The notes beneath the pieces were generated by a model that saw nothing but the letters and a program-made list of their open reading frames with translations, did no database searches and was not told where the DNA came from. From Thermotogaceae bacterium (GTDB lineage Bacteria > Thermotogota > Thermotogae > Thermotogales > Thermotogaceae), in NCBI GenBank assembly GCA_027038385.1, contig JALVXE010000053.1, positions 1-14,122 on the forward strand: a stretch of DNA of 14,122 nucleotides. Reading direction: 5' to 3'. A program made the position numbers and the translations under genes. This document shows, piece by piece, positions 1 to 6,952 of the stretch. Positions within the stretch are counted from its first letter, which is position 1. Each line of letters starts with the position of its first letter.

Positions 1-1
1 G

Positions 2-43
2 AAAAATGCCGTTCGGAAGATAAAGAGCCAGATTGAGAAGTAA
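2..43 (+). CDS. 3' end of an unidentified + strand gene (partial)
   Basis: Reading from base 2, one + strand frame is open to a TAA at 41-43 and encodes 13 lysine-rich residues (KNAVRKIKSQIEK). The stop lies six bases before an intrinsic terminator hairpin (50-79), which is why I take this as the true end of a gene entering from the left. The frame starting at base 1 stops at 34-36, without that relation to the hairpin. The fragment is too short to name. A basic, helical C-terminus is all that can be said. Confidence 0.45.
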   Translation, partial: KNAVRKIKSQIEK

Positions 44-49
44 CGTATA

Positions 50-79
50 GGGGGTCATCTGCAGACCCCCTTGTTTTTC
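50..79 (+). terminator. Rho-independent terminator of the left-hand gene
   Basis: A perfect 7-bp stem (GGGGGTC at 50-56, GACCCCC at 64-70) with a 7-base loop is followed by TTGTTTTT, the form expected for + strand termination. The - strand side has no T-run, so it is probably not a terminator for the MFS gene. The 3' stem arm lies inside the last codons of the convergent MFS gene. Confidence 0.75.
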
Positions 80-1383
80 CCCATCCTTCTCAGTGCGTAA
101 ATGCTTTCATGGAACTTGAATGGAATCCTTCTGAAAATAACCGTCAGAGAGTTGAAGAAGTACCTTCTTACTGGCATGTTCTTTTTCACCATGACCCTTT
201 TCAAGAACAACAGACTCGTGAATCTCAACACTCCACCCATGACGAAAACCAGCTGAAGACCGTAGAAATCCATCCCGAACCTTTGCCAGTGATACCCTGA
301 AAGCGCTTTCCCAGCTACTCCTCCAAGTAAGGATCCGATCAATCCTCCTATCCCGCCAAACGACGTGTATACCGAAAAATAGGCGCTCTGGGTTCCAGAA
401 GCGACTTCCATCGGGAGTGTTATCATGGAGAGGTTTATCGCGGACCATCCTATTCCCGTTATCGTGGCATCCACGAGCAATAAATAGTGATAGGTCTTGG
501 AGTTCATGAAAAGCCATAGCATCGGTGTTATCGCCACAAGAGATATTCCAAATTGTGCCACACTTTTATGGCCAACCTCATCAGAAACGCTTCCGAAAAA
601 TCTGTAAAAGGCCATGGCGATTAAACCTGAAATTATCGTATAGACGCTTATATATCTGAAGGACACGTGAAGATTCTTTATAAGGTGATACATGAAGAAC
701 GGCGAGGTAAACATTATGGCGAAGTTCCAAAAAGAATAAAACGTAGAAAGCCTGATGAAGTTTTCGTCCTGAATAACACTCTTGAGGGCAGCGAGGGCTC
801 CAACTCTCTTTATCGGAACGTCTGGGAGTTTTTCCATGTAGTAGAACGAGAGAGCGGTTCCGGCTAAACTGGTGATGGCGATCAATATGTATCCACTTTC
901 GTGGAAGTTGTCTATCAGCTCTGAATATACGTAAAAAGCAGTGAGCGTTGCGAGTGAGACGTAAAGGTTTCTTCTTCCAAACACCTTTCCTCTGATCTCG
1001 CTCGGAATGAGATCCCTTATCCAAGACAGCCATATGTTTGCAGATATAGAGGTGAGTATTTGTGATCCAGCGAAAGCCAATATGAAACTGGGTGATCTGT
1101 ACCATTTGAGCAATATCGAGATTGCTATGAACGAGATCCACAGAGTTCTTCCAGATAGATTGAAAATATTCGTCAGCAGTTTTCTATTTCCGAACTTTTC
1201 AACGAAGTATGTTGTGAATATCTGAAGAATTTGTGCTATCAGTGGGAAAGATGCTGCAAGTCCCAGTTTGAACTCATCTAAGTGAAACATCACAGCGAGC
1301 CCCGTGAAAACGGCTCCTTGGGTCATAAGTATGGGAAAAACAGATGAAATGCCTTCAAGAATGAAGTACTTCTCTCTTTCCAT
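55..1383 (-). CDS. MFS-family permease, substrate unknown
   Basis: This 442-residue protein is very hydrophobic, with about twelve predicted membrane segments (roughly residues 10-30, 42-62, 80-95, 98-122, 140-157, 164-182, 213-233, 247-265, 276-292, 299-322, 335-362, 375-395). Short charged loops include FGNRK after segment 2 and SEIRGKVFGRR after segment 4. These are the positions of the gating loops in the major facilitator superfamily. Length and topology fit a secondary transporter in the cytoplasmic membrane. A basic cytoplasmic tail of about 45 residues follows the last segment. I cannot assign a substrate; sugar or drug export would be guesses. It is divergent from alaS and convergent with the gene ending at base 43. 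No Shine-Dalgarno sequence precedes the ATG, and a promoter lies only seven bases upstream, so the message may be leaderless. Confidence 0.85.
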   Translation of the reverse strand: MEREKYFILEGISSVFPILMTQGAVFTGLAVMFHLDEFKLGLAASFPLIAQILQIFTTYFVEKFGNRKLLTNIFNLSGRTLWISFIAISILLKWYRSPSFILAFAGSQILTSISANIWLSWIRDLIPSEIRGKVFGRRNLYVSLATLTAFYVYSELIDNFHESGYILIAITSLAGTALSFYYMEKLPDVPIKRVGALAALKSVIQDENFIRLSTFYSFWNFAIMFTSPFFMYHLIKNLHVSFRYISVYTIISGLIAMAFYRFFGSVSDEVGHKSVAQFGISLVAITPMLWLFMNSKTYHYLLLVDATITGIGWSAINLSMITLPMEVASGTQSAYFSVYTSFGGIGGLIGSLLGGVAGKALSGYHWQRFGMDFYGLQLVFVMGGVLRFTSLLFLKRVMVKKNMPVRRYFFNSLTVIFRRIPFKFHESIYALRRMGKNKGVCR

Positions 1384-1390
1384 GCTTACG

Positions 1391-1419
1391 ATTTTAATTT
1401 CAACTGAAATTTTTTTGAA
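1391..1419 (-). promoter_or_regulatory. Candidate promoter of the MFS gene, operator-like palindrome in its spacer
   Basis: Read on the - strand, TTCAAA (1414-1419, 4 of 6 to TTGACA) is separated by exactly 17 bases from TAAAAT (1391-1396, 5 of 6 to TATAAT). The -10 ends seven bases before the ATG, so transcription would begin at or next to the start codon. This agrees with the missing ribosome-binding site. The region is AT-rich, so chance matches are possible. Confidence 0.4.
1396..1411. repeat. 16-base inverted repeat between MFS and alaS
   Basis: Arms AATTTCA (1396-1402) and TGAAATT (1405-1411) are perfect inverted copies around a 2-base centre. The repeat falls in the spacer between the -35 and -10 candidates of the MFS gene, a common place for a dimeric repressor to bind. 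No regulator gene is visible in the window. Confidence 0.5.
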
Positions 1420-1451
1420 GGTGTTTTCATGGACGATTTTCGATCGTGTAG

Positions 1452-1478
1452 TTGTTTGATACTCAGCGATGGTAAAAT
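1452..1478 (+). promoter_or_regulatory. Weak candidate promoter for the alaS gene run
   Basis: TTGTTT (1452-1457) and TAAAAT (1473-1478) lie upstream of alaS on the + strand. The -10 is 5 of 6 to consensus, but the -35 is only 3 of 6 and the 15-base spacing is short. The position would leave a leader of about 35 bases before the alaS start. I see no T-box or other riboswitch in so short a leader. Confidence 0.3.
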
Positions 1479-1520
1479 CGGGTAGGCATGGGTGATAAAA
1501 TCCTCAGGAGGAGGGAGTCG

Positions 1521-4112
1521 ATGAGAAAACTCAGCGGTGACGAGATAAGGTCGGAGTTCCTGAAGTTTTTCGAGAAAAAAGGTCACAAGATTTTACCGAG
1601 CGCATCGCTTATACCCGATGACCCCCAGCTCATGTTTACAGTTGCAGGGATGGTTCCGTTCAAGCCGGTATTCTGGGGAAAAGTCGAGCCCATCTACACG
1701 AGGGTTACAACCTGTCAGAAGTGCCTTAGAACGACTGACATAGAAAATGTTGGTAGGACTCCAAGACATCACACTTTTTTTGAAATGCTCGGAAACTTCT
1801 CCTTTGGAGATTATTTCAAAAGGGAAGCGATAGAATGGGCCTGGGAGTTCGTAACTGAGGTCTTGGAGATACCTGAGGATAGACTCTGGGTGACTGTATA
1901 CGAAGAGGATGATGAATCTTTCAAAATATGGAACGAGATAGTGGGATTGCCAGAAGAGAAGATCGTGAGGATGGGAAAAGAAGATAATTTCTGGGGACCT
2001 GCTGGGCCTACCGGGCCGTGTGGACCAGATTCGGAGATTCACTACCTTTTGGATCCGTCGTGTAAAGGATGTTCTCCAAAAACACATGAAGACAAATTTT
2101 TGGAGATATGGAATCTTGTTTTCACGGAGCTCTACATGGATGAAAACGGAAGTTATCACCCTCTTGAGAAGAAGAACATAGACACAGGTGCAGGGCTTGA
2201 AAGATTGGCTGCAGTTCTTCAAGAAGTCCCGACGAATTTCGACACGGACCTGTTCAAGCCCATAATAGAGAGAATCCAGGAAGTTCTGAACGTAAAATAC
2301 GGTGAAAATGAAAAGGCTGATACCTCCATAAGAGTCATAGCCGATCACATAAGGGCGATAACTTTCGTCATATCAGAGGGAGTTTTTCCTTCAAATGAGG
2401 GAAGAGGGTATGTTTTGAGGAGGATAATAAGAAGGGCTCAAAGACATGTAACACTCTTGGGACTAAGGAGGCCAGTCCTTTTCGAGATAGTCGATGCTGT
2501 CATCAAAAGGATGGGGAAGATTTATCCAGAGATAGTTGAGAAGCAGGATCTTGTAAAAGAGGTTCTGAAAGCGGAAGAAGAGAGATTCTTGAGGACAATA
2601 GACCAGGGTATGGAGATGCTTGAAAGACTCCTTGAAAAGGGAAAAATCGACGGTAAAGACGCTTTCAAACTCTACGATACCTATGGCTTCCCGATAGATC
2701 TGACGCTTGAGATAGCAAGGGACAGAGGAGTCGAAGTCGACTTAGAGGGGTTTAGCAAAGAGATGGAAATCCAAAGAAAGAGAGCAAGAAAAGCTTTGGG
2801 AGAGGTTGAATATTCGAGAAAAGAGCATGTGTTCGATGAAATTTTAAAGAGGGTGAAGGTCGAGTTTACTGGATATGAGAAGATGGAGGATGAGTCAGAA
2901 GTGGTCGCTCTGGTTAAAAATGGAAGGGAAGTTGAGAGGTTGTCCGAAGGGGAAGAGGGAATGGTTGTGGTTGAAAAAACACCTTTTTACGCGGAAAAAG
3001 GAGGTCAAGTTGCGGATACCGGAAAGATAGTGTGGGACGGTGGATCTGCAGAGGTCATGGACGTGAGATCTCCAGTTGAAGGGTTAATCGTTCACTTATT
3101 GAGGATAAAAAAGGGAAGCCTGAGGGAAGGAGACAAGGTGAGGTTAATCGTTGACAAGAGCAGGAGAAAATCCACTATGAGAAACCACACCGCGACGCAT
3201 CTCCTCCATGCGGCTCTTAGGAAAGTTCTTGGGACTCACGTCAGGCAGGCTGGATCTTTAGTGTCTCCTGAAAGACTGAGGTTTGATTTCACACATTACA
3301 AAGCGCTCTCAGATGAAGAGATAGCCGAGATAGAGAACCTGGTGAACGAAAAGATAATGGAAGCAATCCCTGTGGTGACGGAAATCAAGAGTTACGATGA
3401 GGCTGTGAAGGAAGGTGCTATGGCTCTTTTTGAGGAGAAATACGGAGACACAGTTAGAGTCGTGAAAGTGGGCGATTTCTCGGAGGAGCTGTGCGGAGGA
3501 ACACATGTATCAAACACCGGTGAGATAGGGATGTTCAAGATCGTTTCAGAAGAGGCGATATCTGCTGGAATTAGGAGAATTGTTGCAGTGACGGGATTCG
3601 GCGCTCTGGATTACTCAAGAGAGAACGAAAAAATCATCGATGGTATCAGATCGATTTTGGACGTACCTAAAGGAAAAATCGTTGAGCGTTTGGAAAAGCT
3701 CCTGAGGCAGATAAAAGACTACGAGAAGAAGATAAAGGAGCTTCAGACGAAGCAACTTTCAAAGAGTGTCGGAATAGTGAGAAAAGACATAAACGGTGTA
3801 AGCTATGCAGTTGTAAAGCTTGAGGATGTCCCTGGAGATGTTCTCAGAAACACCGCAGACAACTTGCTCTCAAAACTCAAGAATGGTATCGCGGTTGTCT
3901 TCAACGTTTCTGAGAATAAGGTTTCGTTCGTTGTGAAGGTTTCTAAAGATTTGACGGATAGATTCAAAGCGGTCGATTTGGCAAGACGGATGGCCAAGGT
4001 TCTGGGTGGAGGCGGAGGAGGAAGAGAAGATTTCGCCCAAGCTGGTGGTAAAGATCCGAAAAAAATAGAGGACGCGATGAAAGAACTGGAGAAAGTTCTC
4101 AGGGGGGATTGA
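1521..4112 (+). CDS. alaS: alanyl-tRNA synthetase
   Basis: AlaRS charges tRNA-Ala with alanine in the cytoplasm and edits serine and glycine misacylation. The protein is 863 residues, a normal bacterial length. The N-terminal class II catalytic domain is clear (TFFEMLGNFSFGDYF near residues 86-100). The editing domain carries its zinc-ligand set: H556-x3-H560 in HTATH and C658-x3-H662 in CGGTH. A coiled, DHHA1-type C-terminal region ends with a run of six glycines before REDFAQAGG. An in-frame ATG exists at 1488, but the ATG at 1521 is chosen because AGGAGG (1506-1511) lies nine bases before it and RKLSGDEIRSEFLKFF is the usual AlaRS beginning. It heads a + strand run; its TGA is one base from the next ATG. 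Confidence 0.97.
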   Translation: MRKLSGDEIRSEFLKFFEKKGHKILPSASLIPDDPQLMFTVAGMVPFKPVFWGKVEPIYTRVTTCQKCLRTTDIENVGRTPRHHTFFEMLGNFSFGDYFKREAIEWAWEFVTEVLEIPEDRLWVTVYEEDDESFKIWNEIVGLPEEKIVRMGKEDNFWGPAGPTGPCGPDSEIHYLLDPSCKGCSPKTHEDKFLEIWNLVFTELYMDENGSYHPLEKKNIDTGAGLERLAAVLQEVPTNFDTDLFKPIIERIQEVLNVKYGENEKADTSIRVIADHIRAITFVISEGVFPSNEGRGYVLRRIIRRAQRHVTLLGLRRPVLFEIVDAVIKRMGKIYPEIVEKQDLVKEVLKAEEERFLRTIDQGMEMLERLLEKGKIDGKDAFKLYDTYGFPIDLTLEIARDRGVEVDLEGFSKEMEIQRKRARKALGEVEYSRKEHVFDEILKRVKVEFTGYEKMEDESEVVALVKNGREVERLSEGEEGMVVVEKTPFYAEKGGQVADTGKIVWDGGSAEVMDVRSPVEGLIVHLLRIKKGSLREGDKVRLIVDKSRRKSTMRNHTATHLLHAALRKVLGTHVRQAGSLVSPERLRFDFTHYKALSDEEIAEIENLVNEKIMEAIPVVTEIKSYDEAVKEGAMALFEEKYGDTVRVVKVGDFSEELCGGTHVSNTGEIGMFKIVSEEAISAGIRRIVAVTGFGALDYSRENEKIIDGIRSILDVPKGKIVERLEKLLRQIKDYEKKIKELQTKQLSKSVGIVRKDINGVSYAVVKLEDVPGDVLRNTADNLLSKLKNGIAVVFNVSENKVSFVVKVSKDLTDRFKAVDLARRMAKVLGGGGGGREDFAQAGGKDPKKIEDAMKELEKVLRGD

Positions 4113-4113
4113 T

Positions 4114-4521
4114 ATGGAAGGGAAAATAAGGGTCCTCATAGCAAAGCCCGGCTTGGATGGTCACGATAGAGGAGCTAAAGTCGTGGCGAGAGCTTTAAGG
4201 GATGCAGGTATGGAAGTAATATACACGGGATTGAGGCAGACGGTCGATCAGATAATAAAAACAGCGGTTCAAGAAGACGTCGACGTCATAGGCTTGTCGA
4301 TACTCTCTGGGGCACACATGAGGATCTGTGACAAGATGATGAAGAAGATGAAAGAAGAAGGTTTGGGCATTCCCGTGTTCGTCGGCGGGATAATTCCACC
4401 TGATGATGCTCAAAAACTTAAGGAGATGGGGATATTTGAAGTTTTCGGGCCCGGTACTCCTCTCTCTCTCGTTGTGGAGAAAGTAAGGGAAGCCGTTCAG
4501 AAGGAAGGTGCAAAGGCATGA
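4114..4521 (+). CDS. stand-alone cobalamin-binding subunit, methylmalonyl-CoA mutase type
   Basis: This 135-residue protein is a complete B12-binding Rossmann domain. It has D15-x-H17-x-x-G20 in GLDGHDRG, where the histidine is the lower cobalt ligand, S62-x-L64 in SILSGAH, and the GG of VGGIIP at 91-92. The sequence matches the small (C-terminal) subunit of split methylmalonyl-CoA mutases, which works with a separate TIM-barrel subunit to interconvert methylmalonyl-CoA and succinyl-CoA. That large subunit is not in this window, and neither is the MeaB chaperone or the epimerase. The partner could also be another acyl-CoA mutase, such as an isobutyryl- or ethylmalonyl-CoA type. The start follows alaS by one base, with a G-rich ribosome-binding site inside the alaS end, so the two are probably co-translated. 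Confidence 0.88.
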   Translation: MEGKIRVLIAKPGLDGHDRGAKVVARALRDAGMEVIYTGLRQTVDQIIKTAVQEDVDVIGLSILSGAHMRICDKMMKKMKEEGLGIPVFVGGIIPPDDAQKLKEMGIFEVFGPGTPLSLVVEKVREAVQKEGAKA

Positions 4522-5354
4522 AGGTTTTCATATCCGTGGACATGGAAGGTCTAGCGGCGATCCACTCGTGGAAAGATGTATCCTTTGGTGACCCACACTA
4601 CAAAAGGAGAGAACTAGAGGAACAGCTCAGATGGATGCTTGAAGAAATGGTGGAATATGAGGATGTGAATAGGATTACTGTCGTGGATTCTCACGCTCTT
4701 GGAGATAACATACCCTATTCCGTAACTGATTTGGACGAGAGGATAGAGCTCATATCGGGGTTCCCGAGGAAAAGGTACATGATGGCTGGGCTTGATGAAA
4801 GTTATGACAGAGTGATCTTCTTCGGATACCACGCGGGTATAGGTTCTGTGAACGCCTTGATGGATCACACCTATTCGAACACCACGTTCCACAACGTTTG
4901 GATAAACGGTATAAGGATGAACGAGGCCCTGATAAACGCCGCTTATGCGGGATACCTTGGAGTTCCGGTAGCCATGATCGTCGGTGATATGGCGCTCAAA
5001 GAAGAGATGAGAGATTTCTTGGACAGGGTTGTGTATGTCACCACAAAAGAAGGGTTGGGGAGGTACTCGGCAAGGTTCGTATCCAAGAAAAAACTGGAGC
5101 AGGATATAAGGAGTGCCACGAACAGAGCGATGAGAAAAGAGAGGGATGATCTGAGAATATACAGGTTTGAACCTCCGATAGAGCTAAAGGTTGAGACCGC
5201 CAAGACCGAATTCGCCGATGCGCTGGAGATGATACCAGGGGTAGAAAGAGTGGATGGAAGAACCCTGAAATTCATACACGATGACTATGCTGTTGTCTTC
5301 GATACAATACTCATTATGGCAACAGTGGGAAGTATGATGGGGAGGATGCTCTGA
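4518..5354 (+). CDS. M55-family D-aminopeptidase (DppA-like)
   Basis: This 278-residue protein resembles Bacillus subtilis DppA, a zinc D-aminopeptidase that forms a self-compartmentalising ring and releases D-amino acids from short peptides such as cell-wall D-Ala-D-Ala. Every key position appears conserved: D8 and E10 in SVDMEG, H59 in VVDSHA, H105 in FGYHA, H117 in MDHTYS as the likely nucleophile, and E136 in MNEALINAAYAGY. No signal peptide is seen, so it should act in the cytoplasm. Its ATG overlaps the previous stop (ATGA) and its TGA shares a base with the next ATG, so it is tightly coupled to both neighbours. No peptide ABC transporter is adjacent, unlike the B. subtilis dpp operon. 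The exact peptide substrate is not shown by the sequence. Confidence 0.9.
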   Translation: MKVFISVDMEGLAAIHSWKDVSFGDPHYKRRELEEQLRWMLEEMVEYEDVNRITVVDSHALGDNIPYSVTDLDERIELISGFPRKRYMMAGLDESYDRVIFFGYHAGIGSVNALMDHTYSNTTFHNVWINGIRMNEALINAAYAGYLGVPVAMIVGDMALKEEMRDFLDRVVYVTTKEGLGRYSARFVSKKKLEQDIRSATNRAMRKERDDLRIYRFEPPIELKVETAKTEFADALEMIPGVERVDGRTLKFIHDDYAVVFDTILIMATVGSMMGRML

Positions 5355-5896
5355 TGGATTTCACCGAGAGGACTTTAGAGAGCAAAGTCGTTTTCAAGGG
5401 AAAAGTTATAGAGGTCAGGACGGATAAGATAATTTTGCCAGATGGCAGAGAGGGGTACAGGGAGCTCGTCTATCACAGGGGAGCCGTAGCTGCTGTACCA
5501 TATGAGAACGATAAGGTGTACCTAGTCAGGCAGTACAGGTATGCAGCAGCCCAGCATCTCTTGGAAGTTCCAGCCGGGAAACTGGATTCCGACGATGAAG
5601 ATCCAGAGTGGAGGATGAGAAAGGAACTCAGAGAAGAGATAGGCAAAGATCCAAAGAATTTGAAATACCTTGGGTACATATACACATCACCGGGATTTGC
5701 AACGGAGAAGATACACCTGTACCTCGCGACAGATCTTTCTGATATGAAGGAAAGGCCAGATGACGATGAATTCTTAGAAGTTGTGGAGATGGATTTTGAT
5801 AGGGTTTACGACATGTGTTTGAACGGCGAGATAGTTGACTCCAAAACGATTGCTGCTATAGTGAGGGCCAAGAGGGTTCTAGAGGAGGGATCATGA
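5354..5896 (+). CDS. Nudix hydrolase, probably ADP-ribose pyrophosphatase type
   Basis: This 180-residue protein has the layout of ADP-ribose or nucleoside-diphosphate-sugar pyrophosphatases. An N-terminal beta region contains VYHRGAVAAVP near 39-49. It is followed by VYLVRQYRYAAAQHLLEVPAGK, typical of ADPRases, then the Nudix box from G75 to G97. Such enzymes cleave ADP-ribose to AMP and ribose 5-phosphate with Mg2+ held by the box glutamates. Here E82, E91, E94 and E95 are present, but there is one extra residue between G75 and E82, and lysine (K90) replaces the usual arginine before E91. It overlaps the preceding stop by one base (TGATG). Its own TGA overlaps the two ATGs of the next gene, indicating coupled translation. 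Confidence 0.88.
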   Translation: MDFTERTLESKVVFKGKVIEVRTDKIILPDGREGYRELVYHRGAVAAVPYENDKVYLVRQYRYAAAQHLLEVPAGKLDSDDEDPEWRMRKELREEIGKDPKNLKYLGYIYTSPGFATEKIHLYLATDLSDMKERPDDDEFLEVVEMDFDRVYDMCLNGEIVDSKTIAAIVRAKRVLEEGS

Positions 5897-6501
5897 TGGT
5901 CAAGTTGATAATCAACGGAGAGGAACGGGAGGTAGACGCCAAGAGTTACAGCAACTTTGGAGAATTGGTTGAAGAACTGAAGAAGGAATACAATGATAAG
6001 GTTCTTTCCAAACTCGTTGTCAATGGAAATGAAATACCACTGTCGAAGATGGACAACCTGCTTGATGCAACCATAGACGAGGATGGGCTCACCATAGAGG
6101 TGGAATTTAAGAACATCAAGGAATTTCTTGTGGACACTCTTGAGGAGGTTGTAAGATATGTGGACAACGTGATAAGTCTCCTTCCAAAGGTTTCCGAAAA
6201 TATGATAGTCAACTCCCGTGAAGGGTACAAAGCCATAAAAGATTTGACAGATGGATTAACTGCTGTTGAAAACCTAAGGGAAAACACGATAAAGGTTTCC
6301 AAAATAACACCGAGTGATGTTGGAATGAAGGACAGAGAGGATGAAGTCGTGGGGATACTGAAGAATTTTGTAGGGGGGCTCGAGAGAAGCGACATAATAG
6401 ATTTGTCCGATATAATAGAGCAACAACTTCCAACTGTCCTCAACTACTACAAGGAATACTTTTCCAAGGTCTTGGAGATTCTCAAATCCAGAACTAGCTG
6501 A
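5896..6501 (+). CDS. unrecognised 201-residue protein next to fliS
   Basis: I do not recognise the family. The first 70 residues look like a small beta-grasp or ubiquitin-like fold: a KLIINGEEREV strand pair, a helix rich in E and K, then KLVVNGNEIPL and GLTIEVEFK strands. The remaining 130 residues look fully helical (KEFLVDTLEEVVRYVDNVI, IIDLSDIIEQQLPTVLNYY). There is no membrane segment, signal peptide or cysteine, so it should be cytoplasmic. It ends three bases before the earliest possible fliS start, which suggests a partnership with flagellin export, but that is inference from position alone. Start: ATG at 5896 is preferred because GGAGG (5884-5888) is seven bases away; ATG at 5893 would leave four. 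The TGA of the Nudix gene overlaps this start. Confidence 0.8.
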   Translation: MVKLIINGEEREVDAKSYSNFGELVEELKKEYNDKVLSKLVVNGNEIPLSKMDNLLDATIDEDGLTIEVEFKNIKEFLVDTLEEVVRYVDNVISLLPKVSENMIVNSREGYKAIKDLTDGLTAVENLRENTIKVSKITPSDVGMKDREDEVVGILKNFVGGLERSDIIDLSDIIEQQLPTVLNYYKEYFSKVLEILKSRTS

Positions 6502-6513
6502 GGGGTGATAGGA

Positions 6514-6942
6514 TTGCAGCAGAGGTGGCAAAATGCGTACATAGAGAACATGGTAAAAACGGCGAGTCCTGCGAAGCTCATAGAGCTCCTTTACATGAAA
6601 GCCATAGACGTCTTGAAGGAGGCAGAAAAATTCATAGAAGAGAAGAAATACGTTGAGGCAAACGAGAAAATAAAAAGGGCTCAGGATATAGTCGTGGAGT
6701 TGAACCTTTCTCTTGATCTTGAAAGAGGCGGACAGATAGCTCAAAATTTGAGAGCCATTTACAATTATCTCTTTCAAAGGCTTATTGAAGGAAATGTCAA
6801 AAAAGATGTGGGGATTTTGAGAGAAGTTAGGAGCTTTTTGGAAGACCTTCTGGAAACCTGGAGGGAAGTCATGAAAAGGGCGGGAAATACCGTCGAAGTA
6901 TCTTCGAAGAAAAAGCAGGGAGGACTCGATATCAGTCTGTGA
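6514..6942 (+). CDS. fliS: flagellar secretion chaperone FliS
   Basis: FliS binds the C-terminal tail of flagellin in the cytoplasm and delivers it to the flagellar type III export gate. Family features run the length of the protein: YIENMVKTASPAKLIELLY (about residues 9-27), the helix with NEKIKRAQDIVVELNLSLDL, then NYLFQRLIEGNVKKDVGIL and the tryptophan helix LLETWREVMKR. The length of 142 residues is slightly above the usual 120-135, from a charged tail. I chose the TTG at 6514 because GAGGGGTGAT (6500-6509) is placed correctly for it. A GTG at 6505 would overlap that ribosome-binding site and is less likely. Flagellin itself is not in the window, and no other flagellar gene is recognised here. 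Confidence 0.9.
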   Translation: MQQRWQNAYIENMVKTASPAKLIELLYMKAIDVLKEAEKFIEEKKYVEANEKIKRAQDIVVELNLSLDLERGGQIAQNLRAIYNYLFQRLIEGNVKKDVGILREVRSFLEDLLETWREVMKRAGNTVEVSSKKKQGGLDISL

Positions 6943-6952
6943 GGTGATGATC

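Noticed and set aside
1488..1520. Upstream in-frame ATG for alaS, adding 11 residues
   Set aside because: It has no spaced ribosome-binding site, while the ATG at 1521 has AGGAGG and gives the usual AlaRS N-terminus.
1593..2348. 251-codon open frame on the - strand within alaS
   Set aside because: It is antisense to the conserved catalytic domain, has unnatural composition (many Cys, Phe, Ser, Arg) and no recognisable motif.
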